Shown piece after piece: positions 50,428 to 59,636 of a stretch of DNA of 62,583 nucleotides. Numbering within the stretch: the stretch's first letter is position 1; each line of letters starts with the position of its first letter. Source of the DNA: Bacteroidota bacterium (lineage in GTDB: Bacteria > Bacteroidota > Bacteroidia > Cytophagales > Cyclobacteriaceae); NCBI GenBank assembly GCA_018267215.1, contig JAFDYX010000005.1, positions 1-62,583 of the forward strand, written 5' to 3'. The notes under the pieces were generated by a model, which was not told where the DNA came from, made no database searches, and saw nothing but the letters and a program-made list of their open reading frames with translations. The position numbers and the translations under genes were made by a program.

Positions 50428-51261
50428 ATGAAAAAGGATTTCCTCCTGTTTTTTCTTGGTTCGTACCTGAATATGCTCTGTGCCGTTAGTTCTCAAAGAG
50501 GTGGAAAAGAAGGCTTCAACCTGTTCTGCCGGCCCAGACGGAGGCCTGTAAAGCCTCGTCATCTCGAGTTTTTCAATACGGCTGAAAAATTTACCGTCAT
50601 GTATGACAACAAAAAAATACAAGCTTACCGATGGGGGAATGGCCCAAAAAAACTGTTGCTGTTGCACGGATGGGAAAGCCACAGTTACTGGTGGAAGTCT
50701 GTCATTACAAATTTGCCGAAAGAAAAATACTCCATTTATTCAATTGATGCACCCGGCCACGGGCTGAGCGAAGGGCACTTTATCAACTTGCCCTACTACA
50801 GTAAGTTGATTGAAAAGATAGTTGTAGAGTATGGAGAATTTTATGCATTGCTCGGCCATTCGTTAGGTGCGTTTTCTACAGTTTATACTTTTTGCCGCGC
50901 CCCACAGTTGGGAAAAGCGAAGCTCATCATCATGGCCTCGCCCGGTGAAGCTGCCGAGTTTGTTACTTTCTATAAAAATATGCTTGGGCTCTCGGATCGT
51001 ACTATGTCGGCCATGCGTGCCTATTTTATGGAGAGGACGGGATTTGTGCCCGAATATTTCTCTCTGAAAGAATTTGTGAAGTCAGTCAATAACCAAGGTC
51101 TCATCATACATGATCAGGCAGACCGCGAAGCTCCCTACGCCCATGCTTTGGCAGCACACCACAACTGGCCGAATTCCAAAATGATTTCTACAACAGGATT
51201 AGGCCATAATCTAAAGTCTTTGGAGTTAATACAAGAAGTAGAAAATTTTTTGAATGCTTAG
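50428..51261 (+). CDS. Alpha/beta hydrolase
   Basis: 277 residues. LLLHGWESHSYWWKS carries the oxyanion His-Gly, Ser145 in LLGHSLGAFS is the nucleophile, and His260 in TGLGHNLKS the base. The N-terminus is weakly hydrophobic but not a clear signal peptide. The substrate is unknown. Its TAG overlaps the stop of the convergent TonB receptor gene: the four bases TTAG at 51258-51261 serve both. Confidence 0.82.
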   Translation: MKKDFLLFFLGSYLNMLCAVSSQRGGKEGFNLFCRPRRRPVKPRHLEFFNTAEKFTVMYDNKKIQAYRWGNGPKKLLLLHGWESHSYWWKSVITNLPKEKYSIYSIDAPGHGLSEGHFINLPYYSKLIEKIVVEYGEFYALLGHSLGAFSTVYTFCRAPQLGKAKLIIMASPGEAAEFVTFYKNMLGLSDRTMSAMRAYFMERTGFVPEYFSLKEFVKSVNNQGLIIHDQADREAPYAHALAAHHNWPNSKMISTTGLGHNLKSLELIQEVENFLNA

Positions 51262-53303
51262 TGTCGGAGCGCTGGCGATATTTTTATTCCAAAATAAAAA
51301 TTGCGACTTGCGGCTGCATTAAAATACAACCCGTTAGCCACATTCAGATCATTGCCCAAACTGTATTTCTGATCCCAGGCATTATCAACTCCGGCAAATA
51401 ATTCGTAAGGCAAATCTTTAGCAAATAAATTTTTATAACCGATCCTTGCCCCCGTTAAAAAATAATCAGATGCGTAAACTGAGTTGGCGTTGTTAAGCGG
51501 AATACGACTGACGTAGGTGGATGTTAGGTTCGCATAAAATTTTTTTACAAAAAAATCTACACCCACCACGAGCGTAGAAGAAGGTGATCCTGTCAGTTGA
51601 TTACCTGAATAACTGATGTTATTATATTCATAGTTGATAAATCGGTAATGGGTGAATGTGTAAGAAACCCAGGTTTTTAAATCGTATGTTCTATCTCTTG
51701 AATTGCCACGCTGCCAGGAAAGGAATGTTTCAACTCCCTTCTGCGAGGTATTTCCGGCATTGGTAAAGTAGCTGGCTCCGCTGCCATTCTTTTGACCTAC
51801 GATAGCTTGTGCCAACTCAAAATCATAACCGACAACATCGAATGAAAAATTCTTTACGCTTCCCCGCAATCCTATTTCGTAGTTAATGCCAAGCTCGGGA
51901 GCCAGGCTGTTGTTATACACCCGCGATGAAGGTAACACTTCGGCCAAAGAGGGAGCTGAAAAACCTTTGCTCACGGAAGTAAAAACGGAAAGGTTGTTTT
52001 GAATTTTTTTTAGCAACGCTATGCGCGGAGAAAAGACCGGGTCAAAATTTCTTTGCTGGCTTCCCGGTGAAGAGCCGATGGAACGACTGAAGTGATACGT
52101 CAAAAAATTTGCGCTTGCTCCGGTTGTTAAGAAAAAATCGGATGGCAATTCTATTTCAGCCTGCGTAAATGCAATGATTGTTTGAGCTGACAGGCGATCG
52201 TCAGTCTGTATATTTCCGCTTACACCATTTTGGTTGACATAGTTCGATATAGGAGAATCAATGTATTGGTACTCCGCACCAAAATTCAACTTGCCCTTCC
52301 ACGATAGTCTGGAAAATTCATATTGATTGGTTAACCTGCCTCCGATATTTTGATCTGTCTCTTTTTTGAAATTGGAAATAGCCGGATTGGTAAAGTCTGT
52401 ATAAGATCCATACACGCCCAACCGTGTTGACCACCTGCCCGACCATAGGTGCTCTAAACTGGAAGAGCCATAGATGGTTTTGTTATGTACAGCAGCCTGT
52501 TGTGCTACAGCGCTTCCTATAGTGGTTGATGCTTGCCGTGGGTCAGTGTTGTATTGCGACAAGGATAGACCCCCGGGTGTTTGATAATATAAGTCTGTGT
52601 AAAAAACAGAGGCTTGTAAAAAGTTTTTTGTATCAAGAGAAAACTTTCCTTCTGCATTGAATGCGTCTCTGCGCATAGCCGATTGCTGGCGATACCCGTC
52701 TGCCTGCTGATGTGCGTAATTAAAAAAGAATCTGTTTTTTTCATTTCCAAGAGTAGCACTGGTCTGATACCGTTGCAGACCAAAACTACCGCCTACCGAA
52801 GAAACCTGCACCTGGTTTTTCGTTGGTGACGGGTGGTTCATCAGCACCACACCGCTTGTTCCGGCTCCATATAAACTTGCCCCGGGGCCTCTCAAAATTT
52901 CAAGACGGCCTACCGCATCAAAATCAAAAAGGTTCAGATACGTGTTGCCGCCTCCATCCGTTAACGGTAAACCATTCCAATAAAATTTAACATTGCGAAC
53001 GCCAAATGGGGATCGCAACGTGCTGCCACGAATAGAAAAACGATAACTGCCCGGAGAGCGTTCTTCCATGCGGACACCCGGAATAGTGTTAACAGCCGAC
53101 ACCAGCGATGTGTTATTGAACCTACTCAACGCTGCACGGCTAACAACACTCAATGCCACCGGTGTTTCCTTCAGCGGTCTGTTGTATTGAAATGATTGTA
53201 CAATTATTTCTTCCAAAACCCGGGAAGTATCCTTTTTTATTTCAGTTTGACCGTACAAAGAAAATGTCAGGTAGAATATGCAAAATGAAATATTGTATTT
53301 CAT
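51258..53303 (-). CDS. TonB-dependent outer-membrane receptor
   Basis: 681 residues. The signal peptide is MKYNISFCIFYLTFSLYG. The plug domain is about 30-150 (SVVSRAALSRFNNTSLVSAVNTIPGVRMEE..SIRGS). The beta-barrel runs to the end (..NFYFGIKISPALRH). It lacks the carboxypeptidase-like N-terminal domain of SusC proteins and has no SusD gene beside it, so it is more like a siderophore, heme or vitamin receptor. No substrate gene is nearby. It precedes the hydrolase convergently and follows ispH. Confidence 0.9.
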   Translation of the reverse strand: MKYNISFCIFYLTFSLYGQTEIKKDTSRVLEEIIVQSFQYNRPLKETPVALSVVSRAALSRFNNTSLVSAVNTIPGVRMEERSPGSYRFSIRGSTLRSPFGVRNVKFYWNGLPLTDGGGNTYLNLFDFDAVGRLEILRGPGASLYGAGTSGVVLMNHPSPTKNQVQVSSVGGSFGLQRYQTSATLGNEKNRFFFNYAHQQADGYRQQSAMRRDAFNAEGKFSLDTKNFLQASVFYTDLYYQTPGGLSLSQYNTDPRQASTTIGSAVAQQAAVHNKTIYGSSSLEHLWSGRWSTRLGVYGSYTDFTNPAISNFKKETDQNIGGRLTNQYEFSRLSWKGKLNFGAEYQYIDSPISNYVNQNGVSGNIQTDDRLSAQTIIAFTQAEIELPSDFFLTTGASANFLTYHFSRSIGSSPGSQQRNFDPVFSPRIALLKKIQNNLSVFTSVSKGFSAPSLAEVLPSSRVYNNSLAPELGINYEIGLRGSVKNFSFDVVGYDFELAQAIVGQKNGSGASYFTNAGNTSQKGVETFLSWQRGNSRDRTYDLKTWVSYTFTHYRFINYEYNNISYSGNQLTGSPSSTLVVGVDFFVKKFYANLTSTYVSRIPLNNANSVYASDYFLTGARIGYKNLFAKDLPYELFAGVDNAWDQKYSLGNDLNVANGLYFNAAASRNFYFGIKISPALRH

Positions 53304-53313
53304 TCTTCTCCGG

Positions 53314-54480
53314 TCAAAAACTCTGAAGTACTTTTTCGATCGGTAGGCTGCCTGGAAAATAGGAGAGTAGTTTTAGCATCACCCGATCTACCAATGTATC
53401 GGGGCAGGAAGCCCCGCTGGTCAATACAATTTTTGCCGGTTGATGGCGGGGCAAATAATCACTCGAAGTTTTCCGTGTCCTGCTTGGCAAATCGAAATGG
53501 CGAATTTCTTCTGATGAGATGATTTCGTTTTCCGAGTTGATAAAGTAAGTAGGGAAGTGCTCTTCGCACAACTCCACCAAATGCGAAGTGTTGGAACTGT
53601 TATAGCCACCCACTACAACTGCCAAGTCTGCCTGTGTTTTGAGCAGTTCATAAATTGATTCCTGATTATCATTGGTAGCATAACACAATGTATCGCGTGT
53701 ATCGGCAAAATGATTTTTGATATCTGCTTCCCCATATTTTTTGATCATCGTTTGTTTCAAAAAGTCGGCAATGGCCTGTGTTTCTTTTGCCAACATGGTG
53801 GTTTGGTTTACCACACCGATACGGTTCAGGCCATGGGCAATATCAAATCCTTCAGAATATTTTTTTTCAAAATCGCGATAAAAACCGGCTGCTTCTTTCT
53901 CCTCCAAAATATATTGGGCAAGAAGTTGTGCTTCTTCCATGTCTTGCACAATCACCGAATGGCCATGATGGGTGCTGTGCGAAAAAGTAGCCCTTGTTTC
54001 TTCATGCTTAGGCTTGCCATGAATAACAACAGTATATTTTTCCTTTCCTAATTTTTCAGCCCGTGTCCAGACCTTTTCAACAAAGGGGCAGGTGGTATTG
54101 TATTGATGAACTTCCACCTGCTTGTCCAACAACAGGTTTTCAATTTCGCGGGTCGTGCCAAAGGCGGGAATGATCACCACGTCTTCCTTCCCGATTTGAT
54201 CCCACGGTATAAATTGAGTGCCGTCTGTGTCGGCAATAAACCTGATGCCGCGGCTTTGCAAGTCGGCATTCACTTCTTGGTTGTGAATCATCTGACTGAG
54301 CAGGTACACATTTTTACCGGGGTTTTCCTCTATTGCCCGGTAGCTGATCTCGATGGCATTTTCTACACCATAACAAAAACCGAAATGCCTGGCCAAGAAA
54401 AATTGTACGGGGCCAAAGTCTAACACAGCCGGATTAAAATCCTGCTTGCGGTAATCTTTTGCCCTGCGCGACTCCTTCAC
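53314..54480 (-). CDS. ispH: 4-hydroxy-3-methylbut-2-enyl diphosphate reductase
   Basis: Last enzyme of the MEP isoprenoid pathway, a [4Fe-4S] protein. 388 residues, longer than E. coli IspH but usual for Bacteroidota. Cluster ligands are Cys36 (HFGFCYGVE), Cys131 (TTCPFVEKVW) and Cys266 (TLCYATNDNQ). Conserved IHNQEVNADLQSRGIRF and VIHGKPKHEET. It precedes the TonB receptor gene on the same strand. Confidence 0.95.
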   Translation of the reverse strand: MKESRRAKDYRKQDFNPAVLDFGPVQFFLARHFGFCYGVENAIEISYRAIEENPGKNVYLLSQMIHNQEVNADLQSRGIRFIADTDGTQFIPWDQIGKEDVVIIPAFGTTREIENLLLDKQVEVHQYNTTCPFVEKVWTRAEKLGKEKYTVVIHGKPKHEETRATFSHSTHHGHSVIVQDMEEAQLLAQYILEEKEAAGFYRDFEKKYSEGFDIAHGLNRIGVVNQTTMLAKETQAIADFLKQTMIKKYGEADIKNHFADTRDTLCYATNDNQESIYELLKTQADLAVVVGGYNSSNTSHLVELCEEHFPTYFINSENEIISSEEIRHFDLPSRTRKTSSDYLPRHQPAKIVLTSGASCPDTLVDRVMLKLLSYFPGSLPIEKVLQSF

Positions 54481-54634
54481 TCTGCCTGTAATGGACGAGC
54501 GGTAGTAGGCGGGAATATCAAATTTTTTGATGGCTTATTTTTTATCTGAGTGCCAAAGATAAAAAAACAAAAACTTTAATGTTTGTTGAACTTGTGTTTT
54601 AACTCTGTACGAATTGAGAGCAAAAAACCACTTG

Positions 54635-54808
54635 CTACGCGGCCTTCGACAAATTTTGCTCTTTCATTTTGTTGGTGCGCACTTCCTTCGATGTCAGATC
54701 GAACCAGCGTACCTCCACTACTTTGTTCTTAATATATTTCAGCACTTCCATAACTTTTCCATCACGTTTGCTGCGCACACGCTCTCCTTTTTTAAACAAT
54801 CTTTTCAT
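54635..54808 (-). CDS. Small YodC/DUF2158-like protein
   Basis: 57 residues, missed by length cut-offs. It starts MKRLFKKGERVRSKRDGKV and contains VVEVRWFDLTSKEVRTNKM, matching a small beta-barrel family of the DUF2158 type in which a conserved GxxVxxxxD motif is followed by a WFD motif. The codon choice and ATG are consistent. Between ispH and htrA on the same strand. Function unknown. Confidence 0.6.
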   Translation of the reverse strand: MKRLFKKGERVRSKRDGKVMEVLKYIKNKVVEVRWFDLTSKEVRTNKMKEQNLSKAA

Positions 54809-54837
54809 CTGTTACTATTTTATCCATTACCAAACAG

Positions 54838-54888
54838 AATGCCCTCTGCTCACTCATCTTATTTGGTATTTGTGGGCAGGGGGCAATT
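54838..54888. repeat. Inverted repeat between htrA and the small gene
   Basis: AATGCCCTCTGCTCAC at 54838-54853 pairs imperfectly with the complement of GTGGGCAGGGGGCAATT at 54872-54888. TACCAAA and TTTGGTA nearby add a second pairing. Without a T-run it is not a standard terminator. Confidence 0.5.
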
Positions 54889-54898
54889 CTTTACAAAT

Positions 54899-56419
54899 TT
54901 AAAACCTGAATGCATACATATATTCCCGGGGGAAATCCGGGTAGATTCCTGAAAAGGTTACCTGATCTCCAGGCTTTTTCTTTTTCAGCAACTCATTCAA
55001 TTCTTTTGCTGACTTCACCGGGGCATTATCTACATGTGTGATGATAAACCCTTCGCGTATGTCGGTGTATTTTTTAATTTTTCCGTTGGTGAGTGATTTT
55101 ACCTCCACACCTCCGGCCTGATCTAACGCTTTTAATTTTTTGGCATCCACATCTTGCAGTTCCATGCCCAGTGCTGTTACGGCATCTTTTTCTTCGCGCT
55201 TCACGGCTCCCAGTTTTCCTTCTTTGTTCTTCAGCGTAACAGCGTATGTAAGGAGCTTGCCTTTGCGGTCAACCACTATATTTATTTTATCGCCCGGTCT
55301 TTTGCGGCCGATGTATTCGATGAGAGCTGTGCTCGACTTAATGGGCGTGTCGTCCATTTTTACCACCACATCTCCTTTTTCAATTCCTGCTTCTTTGGCA
55401 GCACTCTTTGCATTTTCGGCAAAGCCACCCACATAGGCGCCTTCGGTTACATCCAGACTTTCTTGCTTTGCCAATTCAGCATTGACGCTCAGCACAGAAA
55501 TTCCCAACCAGCCTCGCTGCACGGTGCCGTAGGCAATCAGGTCTTCCACTACTTTACTTACAATATCCGAAGGGATGGCAAAACCATAACCAGAGTACGA
55601 CCCTGTCGGGCTGGCAATGGCAGTATTGATGCCCAGCAAGCCGCCATCTAAATTCACCAGCGCTCCGCCACTGTTGCCGGGGTTGATGGCCGCATCGGTT
55701 TGAATAAACGATTCGATGGCCGTGCTGCCCTGACTGTTATTTCTGTTGGCAGGATTGTTAGAGTTGATGATGTTGATGTTTCTGCCTTTGGCGCTGATGA
55801 TGCCCGCAGTAACGGTGGATGTCAGGTTGTATGGATTGCCCACCGCCAACACCCACTGGCCGACTTTCGCATCGTCTGAATTAACGAACGGAAGAAATGG
55901 CAAATCTTTTTGGTTGATTTTTATTAATGCCAGATCAGTGTCGGGGTCTGTGCCTATTACCTCAGCTTTAAAAGAGCGGTTGTCGTTCAGGGTAACGTCC
56001 ACCACATCGGCATCTTGCACCACATGGTTGTTGGTAACAATATATCCATCAGCATTGATGATCACCCCGGAGCCGCTGCTCACGCTGGGGCCTTGCTGTT
56101 GGGGGCCGTTGGGGCCAAAAAAGAATTGCTGAATAGGGTCGTTCGACTCGCGTTCGCGAGAAGTATTTCCGGTTTGGGTAGAGCGGATATTCACTACGGC
56201 TTTAGTAACCTTTTCGGCTGTACCGGTAAAATCCAACGCTACTGCTTCGCCCTTTTCATTGATACGGTATGCCACCTGCGAAGCCTGTGTACCGTTTACG
56301 TGTTCAATCGTTACACCACGGTTTTCGTTGTTACCCATCCAGTGGTAAGCAGCCATGGTGATTACGCTGCCCAGTATGGCAGCCAGCACAAGAGATCCAA
56401 AATTCTTCATAGTCTTCAT
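54899..56419 (-). CDS. HtrA/DegP-type periplasmic serine protease
   Basis: 506 residues. An N-terminal signal/anchor (LVLAAILGSVITMAAY) precedes the trypsin-like domain, with His132 (TNNHVV), Asp162 (DPDTDLALIK) and Ser250 (PGNSGGALV). Two PDZ domains follow (about 300-395, with GWLGISV, and about 410-506). It degrades or refolds misfolded envelope proteins. Stands alone on the minus strand. Confidence 0.95.
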   Translation of the reverse strand: MKTMKNFGSLVLAAILGSVITMAAYHWMGNNENRGVTIEHVNGTQASQVAYRINEKGEAVALDFTGTAEKVTKAVVNIRSTQTGNTSRERESNDPIQQFFFGPNGPQQQGPSVSSGSGVIINADGYIVTNNHVVQDADVVDVTLNDNRSFKAEVIGTDPDTDLALIKINQKDLPFLPFVNSDDAKVGQWVLAVGNPYNLTSTVTAGIISAKGRNINIINSNNPANRNNSQGSTAIESFIQTDAAINPGNSGGALVNLDGGLLGINTAIASPTGSYSGYGFAIPSDIVSKVVEDLIAYGTVQRGWLGISVLSVNAELAKQESLDVTEGAYVGGFAENAKSAAKEAGIEKGDVVVKMDDTPIKSSTALIEYIGRKRPGDKINIVVDRKGKLLTYAVTLKNKEGKLGAVKREEKDAVTALGMELQDVDAKKLKALDQAGGVEVKSLTNGKIKKYTDIREGFIITHVDNAPVKSAKELNELLKKKKPGDQVTFSGIYPDFPREYMYAFRF

Positions 56420-56697
56420 TTTTTCTGTTTATCTGTTCTCATCTGATGAAGCAAAAACTCAAAAAGTTTAGCTCGCCTTCACGCAGACAGCCTGCAAATC
56501 TAATTTTTTTGTCATATCCTGTATAGCCTGCTGGGAGGTTTCCGAACTTATCATTTTTTTTGAGTTGAGCCAATTCTTTTACGAAAAATATGCCAAAGAG
56601 GTTATGGCTACTGTTGCCTGCCAATTTTTCTTGTTTGCCATACTAAGCTTGATTTCAACAAATTTTAATGTGCATTTCAAATACATTAGTTTTGTTG

Positions 56698-57876
56698 ATG
56701 ATCAAAATTACAGCCTCAGTTTTTTTAAAGCGTGGCCGCGAGGCTTCCGTTAAACGGTTTCATCCGTGGGTATTTTCCGGAGCCATCCAATCTATGGAGG
56801 GCGAGCCAGCCGAAGGCGATTGGGTTGAAGTAAAAGATTTTCAGAAAGAAACATTGGGGTTTGGCCACTATCAAAAGGGATCTATTACCGTGCGCCTGCT
56901 TTCATTTTCAAAAAAGAAACCTGATGATTCTATCTACCAACACAAAATTGAAAATGCCTTTAATCAACGCCTGTTTACGAAAGTAATAAACGAGCACACC
57001 AATTGTTTTCGTTTAATACATGGCGAAGGCGATGGTTTGCCCGGACTGATTGTGGATGTTTACAACGGTGTGGCCGTCATGCAAGCCCATAGCCCGGGCA
57101 TACACCACCACCGGCATTCTATAGCGGAGGCGCTGAAGGCTGCTCTCGGCAACACACTGCACACAATCTTTTACAAAAGCCAAAATACTTTAAACAAAAA
57201 AACCGACAACGAATATTTGTTCGGCCTCGGTGTGGTGCCCCACGTAGTAACCGAACACGGAAATAAATTTTATGTGGATTGGGAAGAAGGGCAAAAGACC
57301 GGTTTTTTTCTTGATCAGCGAGAGAACAGAAAACTACTGGGCCAGATGAGCCCGGGTGCATCGGTGCTCAATACGTTTTGTTATACGGGTGGTTTTTCAG
57401 TTTACGCTTTAGCTGCCGGGGCGGCATTGGTACATTCCGTAGATGCTTCGGAAAAAGCCATTGACCTGACCAGAAAAAATATTGAACTGAATGGCTTCGA
57501 CCCAAGCCAACATGAATGTTTCGCTGCCGATACTTTCGATTTTTTGAAAGACAAAAAAGACCGCTACGACCTCATCATCCTCGATCCGCCTGCATTTGCC
57601 AAACACAAAGATGCGCGCCACCAAGCCATGAAAGGTTACCAGCGGCTGAATGCAGAGGCTATGAAAATCATCAAACCTCGTGGTGTTATTTTCACCTTCT
57701 CTTGTTCGCAGGTAGTCGATCCACAATTGTTTTATGATACGGTGGTATCATCGGCCATTCAGGCTGGGCGCGCGATTAAAGTGTTGCAGCATATTGGCCA
57801 GCCGGCCGATCATCCTGTTTCTATCTACCACCCCGAAGGTGAGTATCTGAAAGGGTTGGTGTTGTATGTGGAGTGA
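56698..57876 (+). CDS. rlmI: Class I SAM-dependent rRNA methyltransferase RlmI (23S m5C)
   Basis: 392 residues from MIKITASVFLKRG; the ten upstream codons are not PUA-like. N-terminal PUA domain (RFHPWVFSGAIQSMEG), then an EEHE-like linker, and the C-terminal Rossmann methyltransferase (VLNTFCYTGGFSVYALAAGA, DLIILDPPAFAKHK). A catalytic Cys sits in FSCSQ. E. coli RlmI methylates C1962 of 23S rRNA. The last 153 bases are repeated at 58729-58881 beyond the vapBC cassette. TAGTTTTG at 56687-56694 would put the start point close to the ATG. Confidence 0.93.
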   Translation: MIKITASVFLKRGREASVKRFHPWVFSGAIQSMEGEPAEGDWVEVKDFQKETLGFGHYQKGSITVRLLSFSKKKPDDSIYQHKIENAFNQRLFTKVINEHTNCFRLIHGEGDGLPGLIVDVYNGVAVMQAHSPGIHHHRHSIAEALKAALGNTLHTIFYKSQNTLNKKTDNEYLFGLGVVPHVVTEHGNKFYVDWEEGQKTGFFLDQRENRKLLGQMSPGASVLNTFCYTGGFSVYALAAGAALVHSVDASEKAIDLTRKNIELNGFDPSQHECFAADTFDFLKDKKDRYDLIILDPPAFAKHKDARHQAMKGYQRLNAEAMKIIKPRGVIFTFSCSQVVDPQLFYDTVVSSAIQAGRAIKVLQHIGQPADHPVSIYHPEGEYLKGLVLYVE

Positions 57877-57880
57877 GGAT

Positions 57881-58276
57881 TTATTCTTTAAAAATTTTCA
57901 ACAAAGTATATCTGGCTATTTTGTCAAAATCAGAATCGTTGTGAACCAATTTTAAATTAAAGTGAATGGCATAGAATGAAATAATACAATCGTTGGGCTT
58001 TCGAACTGTAATACCATGTCTTTGTAGTTGTCTAAAAATATTGGCCGCTCCCTCTGAAGCGAAATAAGCATCCAGTGAAAGAAAGTCCAGCGACATCAGC
58101 AGGCTCTTGGTTTCTATCAATTCATTTTCAGTTTTAATACCTTGCAAAATTTCCTGATAAATGGGCGGGCAGATATAAACTTTTTGATCGTTCCTTATTC
58201 TTTTTTGCAGTACATCGGCTAAGCGGGTATTCTTCCCTCTCGAGAAATCAATCCAAACAGAAGTATCAAAAATCAT
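57881..58276 (-). CDS. vapC: VapC-type PIN-domain toxin
   Basis: 131 residues. PIN acid residues are Asp4 (IFDTSVWIDF), Glu42 (YQEILQG), Asp96 (KPNDCIIS) and Asp114/116 (HNDSDFDK), a complete Mg-dependent ribonuclease site. VapC toxins cut tRNA or rRNA. It overlaps vapB by four bases. The stop lies 5 bases beyond the rlmI stop, so the cassette sits right after rlmI. It is flanked by gene-end repeats (see the repeat entries). Confidence 0.9.
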   Translation of the reverse strand: MIFDTSVWIDFSRGKNTRLADVLQKRIRNDQKVYICPPIYQEILQGIKTENELIETKSLLMSLDFLSLDAYFASEGAANIFRQLQRHGITVRKPNDCIISFYAIHFNLKLVHNDSDFDKIARYTLLKIFKE

Positions 58277-58482
58277 TTGGTTTTATCCGTACGCATTTCA
58301 TTGAGGTCGCCTTGCCAGTTTATTTTGCCTCGCATAGAGGCAAGTTTTTTTCTCCTGAGAATTCTCAAATGATCTTTAAGGGCATTTTCGACTGCTTCAC
58401 GTTTGGTTTTGGCTTCCCCAAATTTTATGATCTCTGCAATTAATTGATCATTCAGTACAATATTTGTTCGCGTTGTCTTCAT
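58273..58482 (-). CDS. vapB: VapB-type antitoxin
   Basis: 69 residues from MKTTRTNIVLND; the 15 upstream codons have no antitoxin resemblance. Ribbon-helix-helix N-terminus (TNIVLNDQLIAEIIKFGEAKTKREAVENALKDHL) of the VapB/DUF2191 group, with the C-terminal tail (MRGKINWQGDLNEMR) that wraps the toxin. Operator binding and autoregulation are known for the family. Confidence 0.88.
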   Translation of the reverse strand: MKTTRTNIVLNDQLIAEIIKFGEAKTKREAVENALKDHLRILRRKKLASMRGKINWQGDLNEMRTDKTK

Positions 58483-58513
58483 ACACACAAATATATCTAA
58501 ATTATACACATCG

Positions 58514-58597
58514 TCTCCTTCGCGCATGAAAGACTCCTCCGGACTCGGGGTCTTCTTTTCTTTTTTGCCGATCCATTCCCCTGGCCATTTCTTGTTG
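58514..58597 (-). pseudogene. Degraded copy of the RhlE-type helicase gene 3' end
   Basis: 84 bases, about 88 % identical to the true helicase C-terminal codons at 59640-59723. The decoded minus frame reads RQKRKEDPESGG..FHARRR against RQKRKEDPEYGGAFHERRR. The match ends exactly before the helicase stop codon. Confidence 0.9.
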
Positions 58598-58620
58598 GAT
58601 AGTAGTTGTGCTGCGGCTGT

Positions 58621-58686
58621 ACACGATTCTGAAAAATATTGCCTTTGTGTACAAGCCTCGGCTTGCGGAAATACACCTGATCATTA
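58621..58686 (-). pseudogene. Degraded inverted fragment of the dihydroorotase gene
   Basis: Minus-strand reading gives NDQVYFRKPRLVHKGNIF, matching DDQVHFREPGLTHKGNIF of the intact gene (61068-61137, plus strand). The orientation is opposite to the intact gene. A small gap and several substitutions are present. Confidence 0.85.
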
Positions 58687-58728
58687 TGGTAATATTTTTT
58701 CATCTCCTATTCGCAAGTGGTAGAAAAG

Positions 58729-58881
58729 CAATTGTTTTATGATACGGTGGTATCATCGGCCATTCAGGCTGGGCGCTCGATTAAAGTGTTGTAGCATATT
58801 GGCCAGCCGGCCGACTATCCTATTTCTATCTACCATCCCGAAGGAGAATATCTGAAAGGATTGGCGCTGTATGTGGAGTGA
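58729..58881 (+). pseudogene. Duplicate of the rlmI 3' end
   Basis: 153 bases, about 93 % identical to 57724-57876 with no length change, including the stop codon. A CAG to TAG change makes it non-coding. The following lipoprotein gene ends six bases beyond this stop, just as vapC does beyond the real rlmI. Confidence 0.95.
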
Positions 58882-58886
58882 AATTA

Positions 58887-59579
58887 TTATTTCACTTTGT
58901 CGAAATTGAGTTTGAGCCCTACTCCAATTGCATATTGAAAAGGAAGGTATCCTATTTTGCCATCAATGCCGAATGCCTGATAATTCACACCTCCTTGGGC
59001 TGTGGCAAAGATTTTTTTATAATTAAATCTACACATAGCAGCAGGTTCAAAAAATACGATGCGATTGTTTGTCAATGATAAGGGCTGGCCGGTATCATAA
59101 CTTGTCAAATTAGAAAAATCAACATACGAAATTCGCAGAACTGCACCGTACCAAAAGTTCTTCTCTTTGAATGAATACCCGGGTTGAATAAAAAACTTTT
59201 GATACTGGCCGTGTGCCGGGTCGTTATAATAAAAATTGTTGTTGCTATTGTTAACGTCCATTTTACCAACTCCATAGCCACCGAAAACGGCAAAATTTGT
59301 TTGGCTGTTATTTGAATAGTATCCCAATCCGCCTTCATAATAATTAATCAAAGCTGATGAGGTGTTGGTTTGAGAAGAATAATACAGCCCATTTGCTATT
59401 ATCCCTAAATGATTGGAGAGTGAATAAGCTGATTGAAAATTCAATCCTCCTATAACAGAGGCCGATGTCTGCAGCTCTTTCTTTTTTTCAAACATCGGAA
59501 TGCTTCTGGTATTCGGCAGATAATAAATATTGCACGAACAAAACAAAATCAAGTTGCTTGCTATCAAAATGATCTTCAT
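58887..59579 (-). CDS. Hypothetical outer-membrane-type lipoprotein
   Basis: 230 residues. Lipobox LFCSC (Cys16 of MKIILIASNLILFCSC). The body is Asn/Tyr/Gly-rich with alternating beta strands (GGLGYYSNNSQTNFAVFGGYGVGKM, GVNYQAFGIDGKIGYLPFQYAIGVGLKLNF), like an outer-membrane beta-barrel protein. No function is assigned. It occupies the second copy of the rlmI-helicase slot. Confidence 0.65.
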   Translation of the reverse strand: MKIILIASNLILFCSCNIYYLPNTRSIPMFEKKKELQTSASVIGGLNFQSAYSLSNHLGIIANGLYYSSQTNTSSALINYYEGGLGYYSNNSQTNFAVFGGYGVGKMDVNNSNNNFYYNDPAHGQYQKFFIQPGYSFKEKNFWYGAVLRISYVDFSNLTSYDTGQPLSLTNNRIVFFEPAAMCRFNYKKIFATAQGGVNYQAFGIDGKIGYLPFQYAIGVGLKLNFDKVK

Positions 59580-59636
59580 TTCGTGAAGTTAGCCCATTTC
59601 TGAAATACTGTAAAAAATTAATTGCCAACAGATCTA

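Noticed and set aside
56420..56690. Possible small RNA or gene between htrA and rlmI
   Set aside because: No clear hairpin with T-run, no consensus promoter apart from the one at rlmI, and no convincing ORF. I see nothing supportable here.
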